Source of the DNA: Bacteroidota bacterium
GTDB lineage: Bacteria; Bacteroidota; Bacteroidia; Flavobacteriales; Flavobacteriaceae
Length of the DNA stretch: 64,000 nucleotides
Assembly: GCA_023386585.1 (NCBI GenBank)
Contig: JAEWJM010000019.1
Coordinates: 89,984-153,983, forward strand
Direction: 5' to 3'
The notes below the pieces were generated by a model. That model did no database searches. It saw nothing but the letters and a program-made list of their open reading frames with translations, and was not told where the DNA came from. Shown here one piece after another: positions 1 through 8,501 of this stretch. Position 1 is the first letter of the stretch; every line of letters begins with the position of its first letter. Made by a program: the position numbers and the translations under genes.

Positions 1-786
1 CTTTTTGGAGAAACTGATCTGCCCAATGGCAAGCGGTTTTTCATAAATCATTGTTGAAGATTCGAAAACCGATTTCAGGCGTGGGTTTTCATACAGCACG
101 TTTTTTTGAAAATCATCGAAATCGGTGTATTTCCGGAAGCTTTCGTAATTGGCTAGATAGCAGATGTTGATCGTATTGTTTTCAACTTTGGAAACTCCGC
201 AATAACCACCGTGGAAATTGTGCAGCGAAACGAGATCGTCAGGAAAACTTCCGGCGTAATGTGCTTTCACGGCAAGCCAGGGCGATTTCTGCCTGATGAA
301 CCCTCGTTGCAATTTCTGGTCGAGTACCGATCTTTTGCCGAAGGCTCCAATCGCGATCTTGCAAAGAATATCGCCGCTTTTTGTGGTTTTGATCCTGAAG
401 CCATCGTTTGAATGTTCAATATCGCATGCCGAATCAAAAACAAAATTGCAGCCTGCCGCGACCGCATTTTCATAAAGCAGATTATCAAATGCATACCTGC
501 TGATCCCAAATCCGCCAAGCGGAAGTTTTCCTTCAATTTCGCGGCCCGAAATAGTTGAAAAACTGACTCTTGTAACTTTTGTCGGATTTAATTGCCCCAC
601 ATCGACGCCGAGAAATTCCAGATAAGGCAAAACCTCATTCGAGATGTATTCGCCGCACACTTTATGGTGGGGAAATTCATGCTTCTCGATCACGGTGACC
701 TTCAGCCCGGCCTTCGCGAGGTGAAGTGCTGCCGAAAGTCCCGCAAGCCCCGCTCCTACTATTCCGATATCGGGATTGGTGTTCAT
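1..786 (-). CDS. FAD-dependent oxidoreductase, geranylgeranyl reductase-like (3' end outside window)
   Basis: The reading frame stays open for 262 codons from the ATG at 786 to the window edge, so the C-terminus is missing. The N-terminus has a Rossmann FAD-binding loop (IGIVGAGLAGLSAALHL, residues 8-24) followed by an acidic strand end (VIEKHEF) and a KVCGEYIS segment typical of the geranylgeranyl reductase/UbiH-like flavoprotein group. Its ATG overlaps the acs stop (ATGA, 783-786), so it is translated in the same operon. In flavobacteria relatives often lie next to a type III polyketide synthase and a methyltransferase; the genes beyond the edge are not visible, so the substrate is unknown. 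Confidence 0.8.
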   Translation of the reverse strand, partial: MNTNPDIGIVGAGLAGLSAALHLAKAGLKVTVIEKHEFPHHKVCGEYISNEVLPYLEFLGVDVGQLNPTKVTRVSFSTISGREIEGKLPLGGFGISRYAFDNLLYENAVAAGCNFVFDSACDIEHSNDGFRIKTTKSGDILCKIAIGAFGKRSVLDQKLQRGFIRQKSPWLAVKAHYAGSFPDDLVSLHNFHGGYCGVSKVENNTINICYLANYESFRKYTDFDDFQKNVLYENPRLKSVFESSTMIYEKPLAIGQISFSKK

Positions 787-2687
787 TCGACTCGCCCTTG
801 CCTGATTTGCTCAACCACTTCAGGATCCAGAAGCGTGGTAATATCACCGAAATCGGCAGATTCGCCGGTAGCAATTTTCCGCAGGATGCGACGCATTATC
901 TTTCCGGAGCGCGTTTTTGGGAGGCCGCTGACGAATTGTATTTTGTCGAGTTTCGCAATCGGGCCGATATGTGTTGCAATGTAGTTGTTGATTTCCGTCC
1001 GCAATTTATCTGTTCCCGCATCTTCCGATTCCGCGCGAAGCGTCACAAAAGCGTACAGCGCGTTGCCTTTGATATCATGCGGGAATGCCACAATTGCCGA
1101 TTCGGCGACGGTCGGATGTTCGTCGATTGCTTCCTCAATTGGCGCGGTTCCAAGATTGTGGCCGGAAACAATTACAACATCGTCGACCCTGCCGGTGATG
1201 CGATAATATCCTGTTTCATCCCGCAGCGCGCCGTCACCGGTTGTATATTTGCCAGGATTCGCTGAAAAATAAGTTCTAAAATAGCGTTCATGATCGTTGT
1301 GTATCGTTCGCGCCATTCCCGGCCACGGAAAGTCAATACACAAAATTCCCTCGGCTGGATTTCCCTTAATTTTTTTTCCTTTTTGAGTGAGAAGCACCGG
1401 TTGGACTCCCGGCAGTGGCAAAGTTGCGAATGCAGGCTTGGTTGGCGTTACAAACGGAATTGCCGAAATCATGATTCCGCCGGTTTCAGTTTGCCACCAG
1501 GTGTCAACCAACGGGCATCTTCGCTTTCCGACATGGTCATTATACCAATGCCATGCTTCTTCGTTGATCGGTTCGCCAACACTTCCAATAACTTTTAGTG
1601 AACTAAGATCGAATTTCGTCACCCATTCGACACTTTCCTTTGCGAGCGACCGGATTGCAGTCGGCGCCGTATAAAACTGTGTCACTTTGTGCTTGTCGAT
1701 TATTTCCCAGAATCGACCGAAATCCGGCCATGTCGGAATTCCTTCAAACAGCAACGTTGTCGCGCCATTGAGCAGCGGGCCGTACAATCCGTACGAATGT
1801 CCGGTTACCCAGCCCAAATCGGCCGTGCACCAAAAAACATCGTCCTTTCTATAATTGAAAATATTTTGGAAGGTATACGCAGTGTAAACCATATATCCGG
1901 CAATCGTATGAACCATTCCTTTTGGTTTGCCCGTAGATCCCGAAGTATACAATAGGAAAAGTGGATCTTCGGCGTCGGTAATTACGGCCTTATGCAGCGG
2001 ATTTACCTCATCAAGCAACGGTTGAAGCCACTGATCGCGGCCGGCCTTCATCGACACTTCGGTTTCGGTTCGTTTCGCTACCAAAACGGTTTTTACCGAA
2101 GGCGTATTCGAAAGCGCTTCATCGACAATTTCTTTTAATGCAAACGATTTTCCGCCGCGAAATCCGCCATCCGAAGTGATTACCATTTTGCTATCCGAAT
2201 CATTAATTCTTGCGCTGATCGCACTCGACGAAAATCCGGCAAAAATAACTGAATGTACGGCACCGATCCGGGCGCATGCCAAAATCGAAATCGCGAGTTC
2301 GGGAATCATCGGCAGGTAAATGCAAACGCAGTCGCCTTTCCTGATTCCTTGCGCTGTCAGCACGTTCGCCATTTTGCAGACTTCTGCATGAAGTTCACTA
2401 TAACTGATGTGCCGCGCCGGTTCGGTTGGATCGTTGGGTTCGAACAAAATGGCGGTCGATTCGCCTCGTTTCTTGAGATGGCGGTCGAGGCAATTCACTG
2501 TTATATTGAGTTTTGCACCGGAAAACCAGGTAAAACGCGCTTTTTCCCAATCGGATTCCATTACAGAATCCCATTTCCGTTCCCATTCGAATTTGTCCGC
2601 GATTCCGGCCCAGAATTTTTCAGGTTTTTTGACCGACTTCCGATATTCCTTGAAATACTGCGGAAGATTTTTGATTTTATATGCCAT
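783..2687 (-). CDS. acs: Acetyl-CoA synthetase
   Basis: A 634-residue AMP-forming acetate--CoA ligase, normal length for the family. It makes acetyl-CoA from acetate, ATP and CoA in the cytoplasm. Visible motifs are the P-loop-like TSGSTGKPKG near residue 255, the TWWQTETGG motif, and the C-terminal PKTRSGKIMRR, whose lysine is the usual catalytic and acetylation-controlled residue. The frame extends 15 codons further upstream, but the start MAYKIKNLPQYF at 2687 fits family alignment and leaves an 11-base overlap with the upstream small membrane protein gene. Co-transcription with an MFS symporter suggests uptake and activation of acetate or a related short acid. Confidence 0.95.
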   Translation of the reverse strand: MAYKIKNLPQYFKEYRKSVKKPEKFWAGIADKFEWERKWDSVMESDWEKARFTWFSGAKLNITVNCLDRHLKKRGESTAILFEPNDPTEPARHISYSELHAEVCKMANVLTAQGIRKGDCVCIYLPMIPELAISILACARIGAVHSVIFAGFSSSAISARINDSDSKMVITSDGGFRGGKSFALKEIVDEALSNTPSVKTVLVAKRTETEVSMKAGRDQWLQPLLDEVNPLHKAVITDAEDPLFLLYTSGSTGKPKGMVHTIAGYMVYTAYTFQNIFNYRKDDVFWCTADLGWVTGHSYGLYGPLLNGATTLLFEGIPTWPDFGRFWEIIDKHKVTQFYTAPTAIRSLAKESVEWVTKFDLSSLKVIGSVGEPINEEAWHWYNDHVGKRRCPLVDTWWQTETGGIMISAIPFVTPTKPAFATLPLPGVQPVLLTQKGKKIKGNPAEGILCIDFPWPGMARTIHNDHERYFRTYFSANPGKYTTGDGALRDETGYYRITGRVDDVVIVSGHNLGTAPIEEAIDEHPTVAESAIVAFPHDIKGNALYAFVTLRAESEDAGTDKLRTEINNYIATHIGPIAKLDKIQFVSGLPKTRSGKIMRRILRKIATGESADFGDITTLLDPEVVEQIRQGRVE

Positions 2688-2922
2688 CAGATATTTCTTC
2701 GTTAACAGAATTGTATTCGCCTTTGAGTGCAAACCAGCCGAAAATCGCCATTCCGATTGATATCAGAGGCGTCAGAACAAACAGGATTATGATTCCGAAA
2801 ACCAGATCTTCCTGTTTGCCCGTTCTCATTTTCGGGATGCCAAATTCGACCACGCAAAAATAGGCCGCCGCCGCCGCGAGGCCCAGCCAAATCAGTCCAA
2901 GCAATCGTTTTATCTGATCCAT
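2677..2922 (-). CDS. Small two-helix membrane protein (DUF6814-like)
   Basis: An 81-residue protein with two hydrophobic helices (about residues 7-25 and 42-68) and an acidic tail. Its ATG shares one base with the MFS stop codon (TGATG at 2920-2924) and its 3' end overlaps the acs start, so it is tightly coupled between the two. Proteins of this kind sit between MHS-type MFS transporters and acs in flavobacteria. The position suggests a transporter accessory subunit, but that is inference from context only. Confidence 0.75.
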   Translation of the reverse strand: MDQIKRLLGLIWLGLAAAAAYFCVVEFGIPKMRTGKQEDLVFGIIILFVLTPLISIGMAIFGWFALKGEYNSVNEEISDGI

Positions 2923-4433
2923 CAGTCGTGCACTTTTTTGTTGTCCTTAATATAGATCATTCCGATGACAAAACAAACCGAAGCAATGATTATCGGATAC
3001 CAAAGACCATCTAGATAAAATCCCGGTTTTCCTGCAGTTTTTGCATTCGATACCAGGTAAGTCGAAATCGCCGGAAGCAATCCGCCAAAGATCCCGTTGC
3101 CGACATGGTAAGGCAGTGACATCGACGAGTATCGGATTCGGGCCGGAAACAGCTCAACCAGAAACGCGGCTATCGGTCCGTAAACCATTGTCACAAAAAG
3201 AACCTGTACAAAAACTAGATAAATCAGCATCCATCGGTCATGATCGTTGATCGAAACCACGGTCTTTACATCGGTCACCGGTTTGCCATCGACCAAATGC
3301 GTCGTTTGTGTTTCGCTACTTTTGGTTCCATCGCTATACGTACTGAAAAGCGTCGTAGCTGTGCCTGCCCATTTCCCTGTGTCGTCCTTTTTAACTTCCG
3401 AGGTCATTCGCGTTTCGACAAGCAATTCTGACCTATTGGTATTCACCACGTGATACATCGACTTGTAAATCGGCCTGTAAAACAAAATGGCAAGCAGCAT
3501 TCCGGTCATCATAACCGATTTGCGTCCGACCCGGTCGCTCAGCCAGCCAAAAACAATAAAGAACGGCGTACCAAGCAAAAGTGCAATGCCCAGCAACAGA
3601 TCGACCTGAGCCGAATCGATGTTGAGCACGGTTTTCATATAGCTCATTGCATAAAACTGGCCGGTGTACCAGATCACTCCCTGCCCCATTGTCGCACCAA
3701 ACAGCGCCAGCAACACAAACTTCAGATTGTACCGGTTCCCAAAGCTTTCCTTTAACGGATTCGCGCTGGTCTTTCCTTCGGCTTTAGCCTTTGCAAATAC
3801 AGGAGATTCGCTCATCTTGCGGCGAATCTGGTACGAAACGAAAACCATCAACAGCGAAACCCAGAATGGAACGCGCCAACCCCAGGAATCGAAATCCTGC
3901 GGACTCAAAAAAGCCTTTGTCCCAAGTATCACCATCAGCGAAAGGAAAAGCCCGATTGTCGCTGTGGTCTGAATCCACGATGTCCAATAACCGCGCTGCC
4001 CTATCGGCGAATGTTCGGCAACGTATGTCGCAGCGCCGCCATATTCCCCGCCAAGCGCCAATCCCTGCAGCAGGCGTAAAATCAGCACGAGCACCGGCGC
4101 TGCATAACCGATACTTTCATATCCCGGAACGCATCCAATCAAAAAAGTGGCGCCGCCCATCAAAAGCAGCGTCGCCATGAACGTATATTTTCTTCCAATC
4201 AGGTCGCCCAAACGTCCAAAGAACAAAGCGCCAAAAGGGCGAACCACAAAACCGGCGGCAAATGTGGCCAAGGTCGACAAAAACGCCGCCGCCGGATTGT
4301 CCGACGGAAAAAATTTGGTAGAAATCACCACCGCAAGGCTCCCGAAGATGTAGAAATCATACCACTCGATCAGCGTGCCCATCGACGACGCCGAAATTAC
4401 TTTCCAAATTCCCTTAGTAGCGGTTTCTGCCAT
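2922..4433 (-). CDS. MFS transporter, metabolite:H+ symporter (MHS) type
   Basis: A 503-residue inner-membrane protein of the sugar/metabolite transporter branch of the major facilitator superfamily. The family signature regions are visible: IEWYDFYIFGSLA in helix 1, RPFGALFFGRLGDLIGRK in loop 2-3 and GWLSDRVGRKS in loop 8-9. Start MAETATKG at 4433 is preferred over the upstream in-frame ATG because it begins at the conserved cytoplasmic tail. A hydrophilic insertion of about 75 residues (roughly 325-400, rich in Thr, Ser and Lys) interrupts the C-terminal half, which is unusual for the superfamily. It is the first gene of the operon with the small membrane protein and acs, so a monocarboxylate such as acetate is a likely but unproven substrate. 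Confidence 0.85.
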   Translation of the reverse strand: MAETATKGIWKVISASSMGTLIEWYDFYIFGSLAVVISTKFFPSDNPAAAFLSTLATFAAGFVVRPFGALFFGRLGDLIGRKYTFMATLLLMGGATFLIGCVPGYESIGYAAPVLVLILRLLQGLALGGEYGGAATYVAEHSPIGQRGYWTSWIQTTATIGLFLSLMVILGTKAFLSPQDFDSWGWRVPFWVSLLMVFVSYQIRRKMSESPVFAKAKAEGKTSANPLKESFGNRYNLKFVLLALFGATMGQGVIWYTGQFYAMSYMKTVLNIDSAQVDLLLGIALLLGTPFFIVFGWLSDRVGRKSVMMTGMLLAILFYRPIYKSMYHVVNTNRSELLVETRMTSEVKKDDTGKWAGTATTLFSTYSDGTKSSETQTTHLVDGKPVTDVKTVVSINDHDRWMLIYLVFVQVLFVTMVYGPIAAFLVELFPARIRYSSMSLPYHVGNGIFGGLLPAISTYLVSNAKTAGKPGFYLDGLWYPIIIASVCFVIGMIYIKDNKKVHD

Positions 4434-4529
4434 ATTTTTCCGATATGGATAAAAATAGCAAAGTATTTCCAATAATCATTTATAATGCGGCTTTGCCATA
4501 TTTTTATTTTATTTGTAGAAACGAACCCG

Positions 4530-5135
4530 ATGCAATTCGACCCCAACGAACTGGAACAATCCGCGATTTACAAACTGCTTTCCGGAGCGGTTATTCCACG
4601 CCCAATCGGTTGGATTTCTTCGATTAGTGAAGACGGAATTCCGAACCTCGCCCCTTTCTCGTTTTTTAACGTTGTCGGTGACGATCCGCCACACGTAATG
4701 TTTTCGACAGTCAGGACCGGCGACAAAAACAAGGACACGCTCAATAACGTACTCGCGACCAAACAATTCGTGGTCAACATGGTTACCGAAGAAGTTGTCG
4801 AAAAGATGAATAAAACTGCCGAGGTCGTTCCTTCGGAAGTCAATGAATTTGAGCTCGGCGGACTCACACCAGTCGCTTCGGCAATCGTCAAACCGCCACG
4901 CGTACTCGAGAGCCCGATCAATTTTGAATGCGAACTGGTGCACCATTACGCCTTGGAAAATTCGAAGTTTGGTGGCGCCGTGGTCATGATCGGAAAAGTG
5001 GTGATGTTCCATTTTGCAGAAGGCACGCTCACTGGAAATTTCCACGTCGATATGCAAAAATACCGTCCCGTTGCAAGGCTTGCCGGATCGAATTATGCCA
5101 AGCTGGGTGAAATTTTCTCAATCAAAAGATTATGA
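4530..5135 (+). CDS. Flavin reductase family protein (DIM6/NTAB type)
   Basis: A 201-residue FMN-binding split-barrel protein. The motifs PRPIGWISS and NLAPFSFFNVVGDDPP near the N-terminus are typical of flavin reductases that supply reduced flavin or act as NAD(P)H:flavin oxidoreductases. The start at MQFDPNEL (4530) was chosen because the upstream 15 codons are hydrophobic and lack family similarity. It is divergent from the MFS operon and precedes the aromatic island, separated from the large hydroxylase gene by a repeat element. It may support a flavin enzyme of the island, though the hydroxylase is expected to be a single-component NAD(P)H enzyme. Confidence 0.85.
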   Translation: MQFDPNELEQSAIYKLLSGAVIPRPIGWISSISEDGIPNLAPFSFFNVVGDDPPHVMFSTVRTGDKNKDTLNNVLATKQFVVNMVTEEVVEKMNKTAEVVPSEVNEFELGGLTPVASAIVKPPRVLESPINFECELVHHYALENSKFGGAVVMIGKVVMFHFAEGTLTGNFHVDMQKYRPVARLAGSNYAKLGEIFSIKRL

Positions 5136-5141
5136 TAATTT

Positions 5142-5275
5142 GGGCAAATCCCGCAGAAAAAGCGGGACCGGGCTATACGCTGCAATCTTTTTTAAACGTT
5201 GCAGAGTCATTTTTTCGAACTTGTAACATTTAAAAAAGGATTTTCGCTGCTATCCCTTTTGCGAACCTATAACAA
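5142..5275 (+). repeat. REPIN-like palindromic element, copy 1
   Basis: The spacer between the flavin reductase and hydroxylase genes holds a short GC hairpin (CCCGC at 5150, GCGGG at 5162) followed by CGCTGCAATCTTTTTT and, about 60 bases later, AAAAAAGGATTTTCGCTGC. The two arms are imperfect inverted repeats of each other. The same arm sequences recur at 14370-14475, 15638-15724 and 50458-50665, so this is a dispersed element rather than a gene-specific regulator. It may also act as a partial terminator. Confidence 0.65.
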
Positions 5276-5308
5276 CAGCGATGCTGTGAACAATAAAATA
5301 TTTCCGGA

Positions 5309-7612
5309 ATGAAAATATCAGTAATTGGCGGCGGTCCCGGTGGATTGTACTTTTCGATCCTCGCCAAAAAAATGATGCCCGATGCGGTTATCGACGTTTA
5401 CGAACGCAACAAAGCCGATGATGCGTTTGGATTTGGGGTTGTCTTCTCGGATGAAACGCTCAGCGAATTCCTGACCCGCGACCCGCGCTCCTACGAGCTG
5501 ATCCGCAGCCGGTTTGCCTATTGGGACGATCTTGATGTCGCACGCAACGGCCAGAAAGTACGGATAACCGGAAACGGTTTCTGCGGCTGCTCGCGAAAAA
5601 CGCTCCTGAACCTGCTCCAGCAACGTTGCCAGGAAGAAAATGTGGGATTGCATTTCGAACACAATGTCACCGATTTATCCAAATTTCACGATTCGGATGT
5701 CATTGTAGCCTGCGACGGGATAAACAGCGTCATCCGCGATAATTTGTCTGCCGATTTCGCAACCCGGATCGAACTTCAGCGAAACAAGTTCGTGTGGCTC
5801 GGCTCAACCCGGCCGCTCGACGCATTTACTTATTGGTTCAGGACTACGCCGTATGGGACATTCGTCGCACATTCTTATCAATATGAAAAAGGAATGAGCA
5901 CATGGATTTTTGAATGTTCGCCTGAAACCTGGGAAAAAGCCGGATTTGAAACCGAGAACGAAGAAACGACGGTGGAAAAAATTACCTCAATATTTGCCGA
6001 AGAACTCGACGGCCACAAACTCATTACCAATCGGTCGCATTGGCGCCAGTTTCCGGCAATTACGAATGAAAAATGGCACAAAAACAATATTGTTTTGCTT
6101 GGCGATGCGAAGGCAACCGCTCATTATTCCATCGGTTCGGGGACAAAACTCGCAATGGAATGCGCGATCGCCCTTGCCGATTCGATTGCCGCAAATCAGC
6201 AAAATATCAGCGCTGCGTTTGAACTTTACGATAAAAAGCGGCGCCAGCGCGTGGAAATGATCCAGCACGCGGCTACAGTTTCACTCGATTGGTTCGAGCA
6301 TATGGACCGCCACGCACAGCATCCTTTTATGCAGTTTGCTTTCGGAGTCATGACCCGCGCCAAGAAAGTTACCTACGAAAATCTCGCACTTCGCGATAAA
6401 TCGTTCACGGATAAAGTACGCACCGAATTCCTCAAAAATCAAAACATAACAAACAGTGATATTCCGGCTGCATTCACGCCTTTCAGTCTGCGTGGAATGA
6501 CATTGCAAAATCGGATCGCAATGGCGCCGATGGAACAGTATTCGGCAAAAAACGGAGTCGTTTCCAATTGGCATCTTGTCCATTATGGAAGCCGCGCAGT
6601 TAGCGGTTGTGGACTCATATTCACCGAAGCGGTTGCTGTGTCTGATTCAGCACGGATAACTTCAGGTTGCCCGATGATATCTTCTGAAGAACAGCTAAAT
6701 GCGTGGAAAGAAATTACGAACTTCGTACATCAGAACAGTCGTGCAAAAATCGCGATCCAGCTTGGACATGCCGGCCGGAGAGCGAATTCGGCATTTCCAT
6801 GGGAGAATGCGAAAACAACTAAGCAAAAAGTACCGCTCGTTTCAGCTTCCCCTATTCGGTATGATGAAAATTCCACCGTTCCAAAAGAACTGGATGACAG
6901 CGAAATGGAAAAGATTATTTCCGACTTTGCAAATGCGGCAAAAAACGCCGACAAAGCGGGTTTTGATATGATCGAGCTTCAGGCGCACCACGGATTTTTG
7001 CTCGCCTCATTCCTTTCGCCACTGACAAATAAAAGAAGCGACGAATATGGCGGGCCGGTCAAAAACAGACTGAAATTCCCGTTGAAAATTTTCGCTGCCA
7101 TTCGCGATAATTTTCCGAATGAGAAACCGATAAGCGTTCGAATTTCGGCATCCGATTGGTCGGAAGGCGGAATTGTAGAAGTTGATGTGATTGCAATTGC
7201 GCAGGCTTTCAAAAAAGCAGGCGCCGACATTATCAGTGTTTCGACAGGATTTACGGTTTCGGAGCAAAATCTTGCGACCGGAAGGATGTGGCAGACACCG
7301 TTCTCGGATGCGGTCCGCAATTCGGTTAACATACCAACAATTACTGGCGGCGGAATTACCGATATCGATCAGATCAACACTATTTTGCTTAACGGTCGTG
7401 CCGACATCGTCGCTTTAGGCCGTCCGTTTCTCCTTGATCCGGGCTTCGTGCGATCGGCACAGGCTTATGAAAGTGTTACTCCCGACGACATTCCAGACCA
7501 ATATTTCGCCGGAATTTCTCATCTTTATCCTTTAAAAAAATCGGAAAGACGTGAAAAAGAGGCGATGAAAAAAGCACTGAAACCCGAATCGCATAAGAAG
7601 CAGAACAAATGA
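5309..7612 (+). CDS. Bifunctional salicylyl-CoA/2-aminobenzoyl-CoA monooxygenase-Old Yellow Enzyme fusion
   Basis: A 767-residue two-domain flavoprotein. Residues 1-370 are an aromatic FAD monooxygenase: dinucleotide loop GGGPGG at 8-13, a VVFSDETL segment, and the second FAD motif GDAKATAHYSIGSG at 265-278. Residues 388-745 are an Old Yellow Enzyme barrel (QLGHAGRR; LASFLSPLTNKRSDEYGG). This architecture is that of salicylyl-CoA 5-hydroxylase (sdgC of Streptomyces WA46) and 2-aminobenzoyl-CoA monooxygenase/reductase (Azoarcus evansii), both of which act at ring C5 of an ortho-substituted benzoyl-CoA. In the barrel the usual H-x-x-H-G-Y reads Q558-A-H-H561-G-F563, so the first substrate-binding His and the Tyr proton donor are replaced. 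It overlaps the next gene by 4 bases. Gentisate-type downstream genes favour hydroxylation over dearomatising reduction. Confidence 0.9.
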   Translation: MKISVIGGGPGGLYFSILAKKMMPDAVIDVYERNKADDAFGFGVVFSDETLSEFLTRDPRSYELIRSRFAYWDDLDVARNGQKVRITGNGFCGCSRKTLLNLLQQRCQEENVGLHFEHNVTDLSKFHDSDVIVACDGINSVIRDNLSADFATRIELQRNKFVWLGSTRPLDAFTYWFRTTPYGTFVAHSYQYEKGMSTWIFECSPETWEKAGFETENEETTVEKITSIFAEELDGHKLITNRSHWRQFPAITNEKWHKNNIVLLGDAKATAHYSIGSGTKLAMECAIALADSIAANQQNISAAFELYDKKRRQRVEMIQHAATVSLDWFEHMDRHAQHPFMQFAFGVMTRAKKVTYENLALRDKSFTDKVRTEFLKNQNITNSDIPAAFTPFSLRGMTLQNRIAMAPMEQYSAKNGVVSNWHLVHYGSRAVSGCGLIFTEAVAVSDSARITSGCPMISSEEQLNAWKEITNFVHQNSRAKIAIQLGHAGRRANSAFPWENAKTTKQKVPLVSASPIRYDENSTVPKELDDSEMEKIISDFANAAKNADKAGFDMIELQAHHGFLLASFLSPLTNKRSDEYGGPVKNRLKFPLKIFAAIRDNFPNEKPISVRISASDWSEGGIVEVDVIAIAQAFKKAGADIISVSTGFTVSEQNLATGRMWQTPFSDAVRNSVNIPTITGGGITDIDQINTILLNGRADIVALGRPFLLDPGFVRSAQAYESVTPDDIPDQYFAGISHLYPLKKSERREKEAMKKALKPESHKKQNK

Positions 7613-8496
7613 AAAAGTTATTGTTGATTCTACTGATATCTTCAGTCGGTTGCGCCCAAAACGAAGGCACGATCAATAGCGCGGGCTCGAAGTTATACTA
7701 TCGGACATTCGGAGCGGGAAAACCGCTGCTGATCATAAATGGCGGTCCGGGAATGAACAGTAACGGCTTTGTATCGATCGCTCAGACGTTGTCAGATCAT
7801 TATAAAACAATACTGTACGACCAGCGCGGCACCGGGAAATCGACGCTCGAAAAGAGTGATTCCACAACCATAACAATGGATTTGATGGTTGCGGACATGG
7901 AAAACCTTCGCACCGCATTGCATATCGATAAATGGAGCATTCTCGGACAATCTTTTGGCGGAATGCTGGCTGCATACTACGCAACAAAACATCCGGAACA
8001 CATTGACAGGATCGTCATGTCATCTTCGGGAGGCATTGACCTCGGACTTTTGTCGAACGGTAATCTTATTGTCGAAAAACTGAATAAGACGCAACGGGAT
8101 TCGCTCGATTACTGGAATGCAAAAATTGCGGCGGGCGACAATTCATTTGCCACGAGATTGGGGCGCGGACGTGCGTTGGCTCCGGCGTATCTTTACAATA
8201 AGAAAAATGTGCCGACGATCGCGCAGCGTTTGACTGAAAGCAATCAGCAGATAAACGGATTGGTCTGGCAGGATATGCAACGGATCAAGTTCAACTGCGC
8301 GCCAATGCTGAAGAATTACAAAAAGCCGGTTCTCATCCTCCAGGGAAAAAATGACATCCTGCCGGTGTCGATTGCCGAAAAGATCCACGATGCATTTCCA
8401 AATTCGCAACTGCTATTGCTGGACAAATGCGCCCATTACGGCTGGCTTGACGCTCCGGATCAATACCTGAAAGCAGTCAATAACTTTTTAAATTGA
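7609..8496 (+). CDS. Alpha/beta hydrolase, prolyl aminopeptidase-like, exported
   Basis: A 295-residue alpha/beta-fold hydrolase. The oxyanion motif GGPG (residues 45-48), nucleophile elbow GQSFGG, an acid in GKNDILP and a histidine in KCAHYGW give a complete Ser-Asp-His triad of the prolyl iminopeptidase group. The N-terminus (MKKLLLILLISSVGCAQ) is a signal sequence, either lipoprotein (Cys-16) or signal peptidase I type, so the enzyme works outside the cytoplasm. Start overlaps the stop of the hydroxylase gene (ATGA), showing it belongs to the operon. It could release an aromatic acid from an ester or amide conjugate before uptake, but no substrate can be read from the sequence. Confidence 0.85.
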   Translation: MKKLLLILLISSVGCAQNEGTINSAGSKLYYRTFGAGKPLLIINGGPGMNSNGFVSIAQTLSDHYKTILYDQRGTGKSTLEKSDSTTITMDLMVADMENLRTALHIDKWSILGQSFGGMLAAYYATKHPEHIDRIVMSSSGGIDLGLLSNGNLIVEKLNKTQRDSLDYWNAKIAAGDNSFATRLGRGRALAPAYLYNKKNVPTIAQRLTESNQQINGLVWQDMQRIKFNCAPMLKNYKKPVLILQGKNDILPVSIAEKIHDAFPNSQLLLLDKCAHYGWLDAPDQYLKAVNNFLN

Positions 8497-8501
8497 ACAA
8501 A

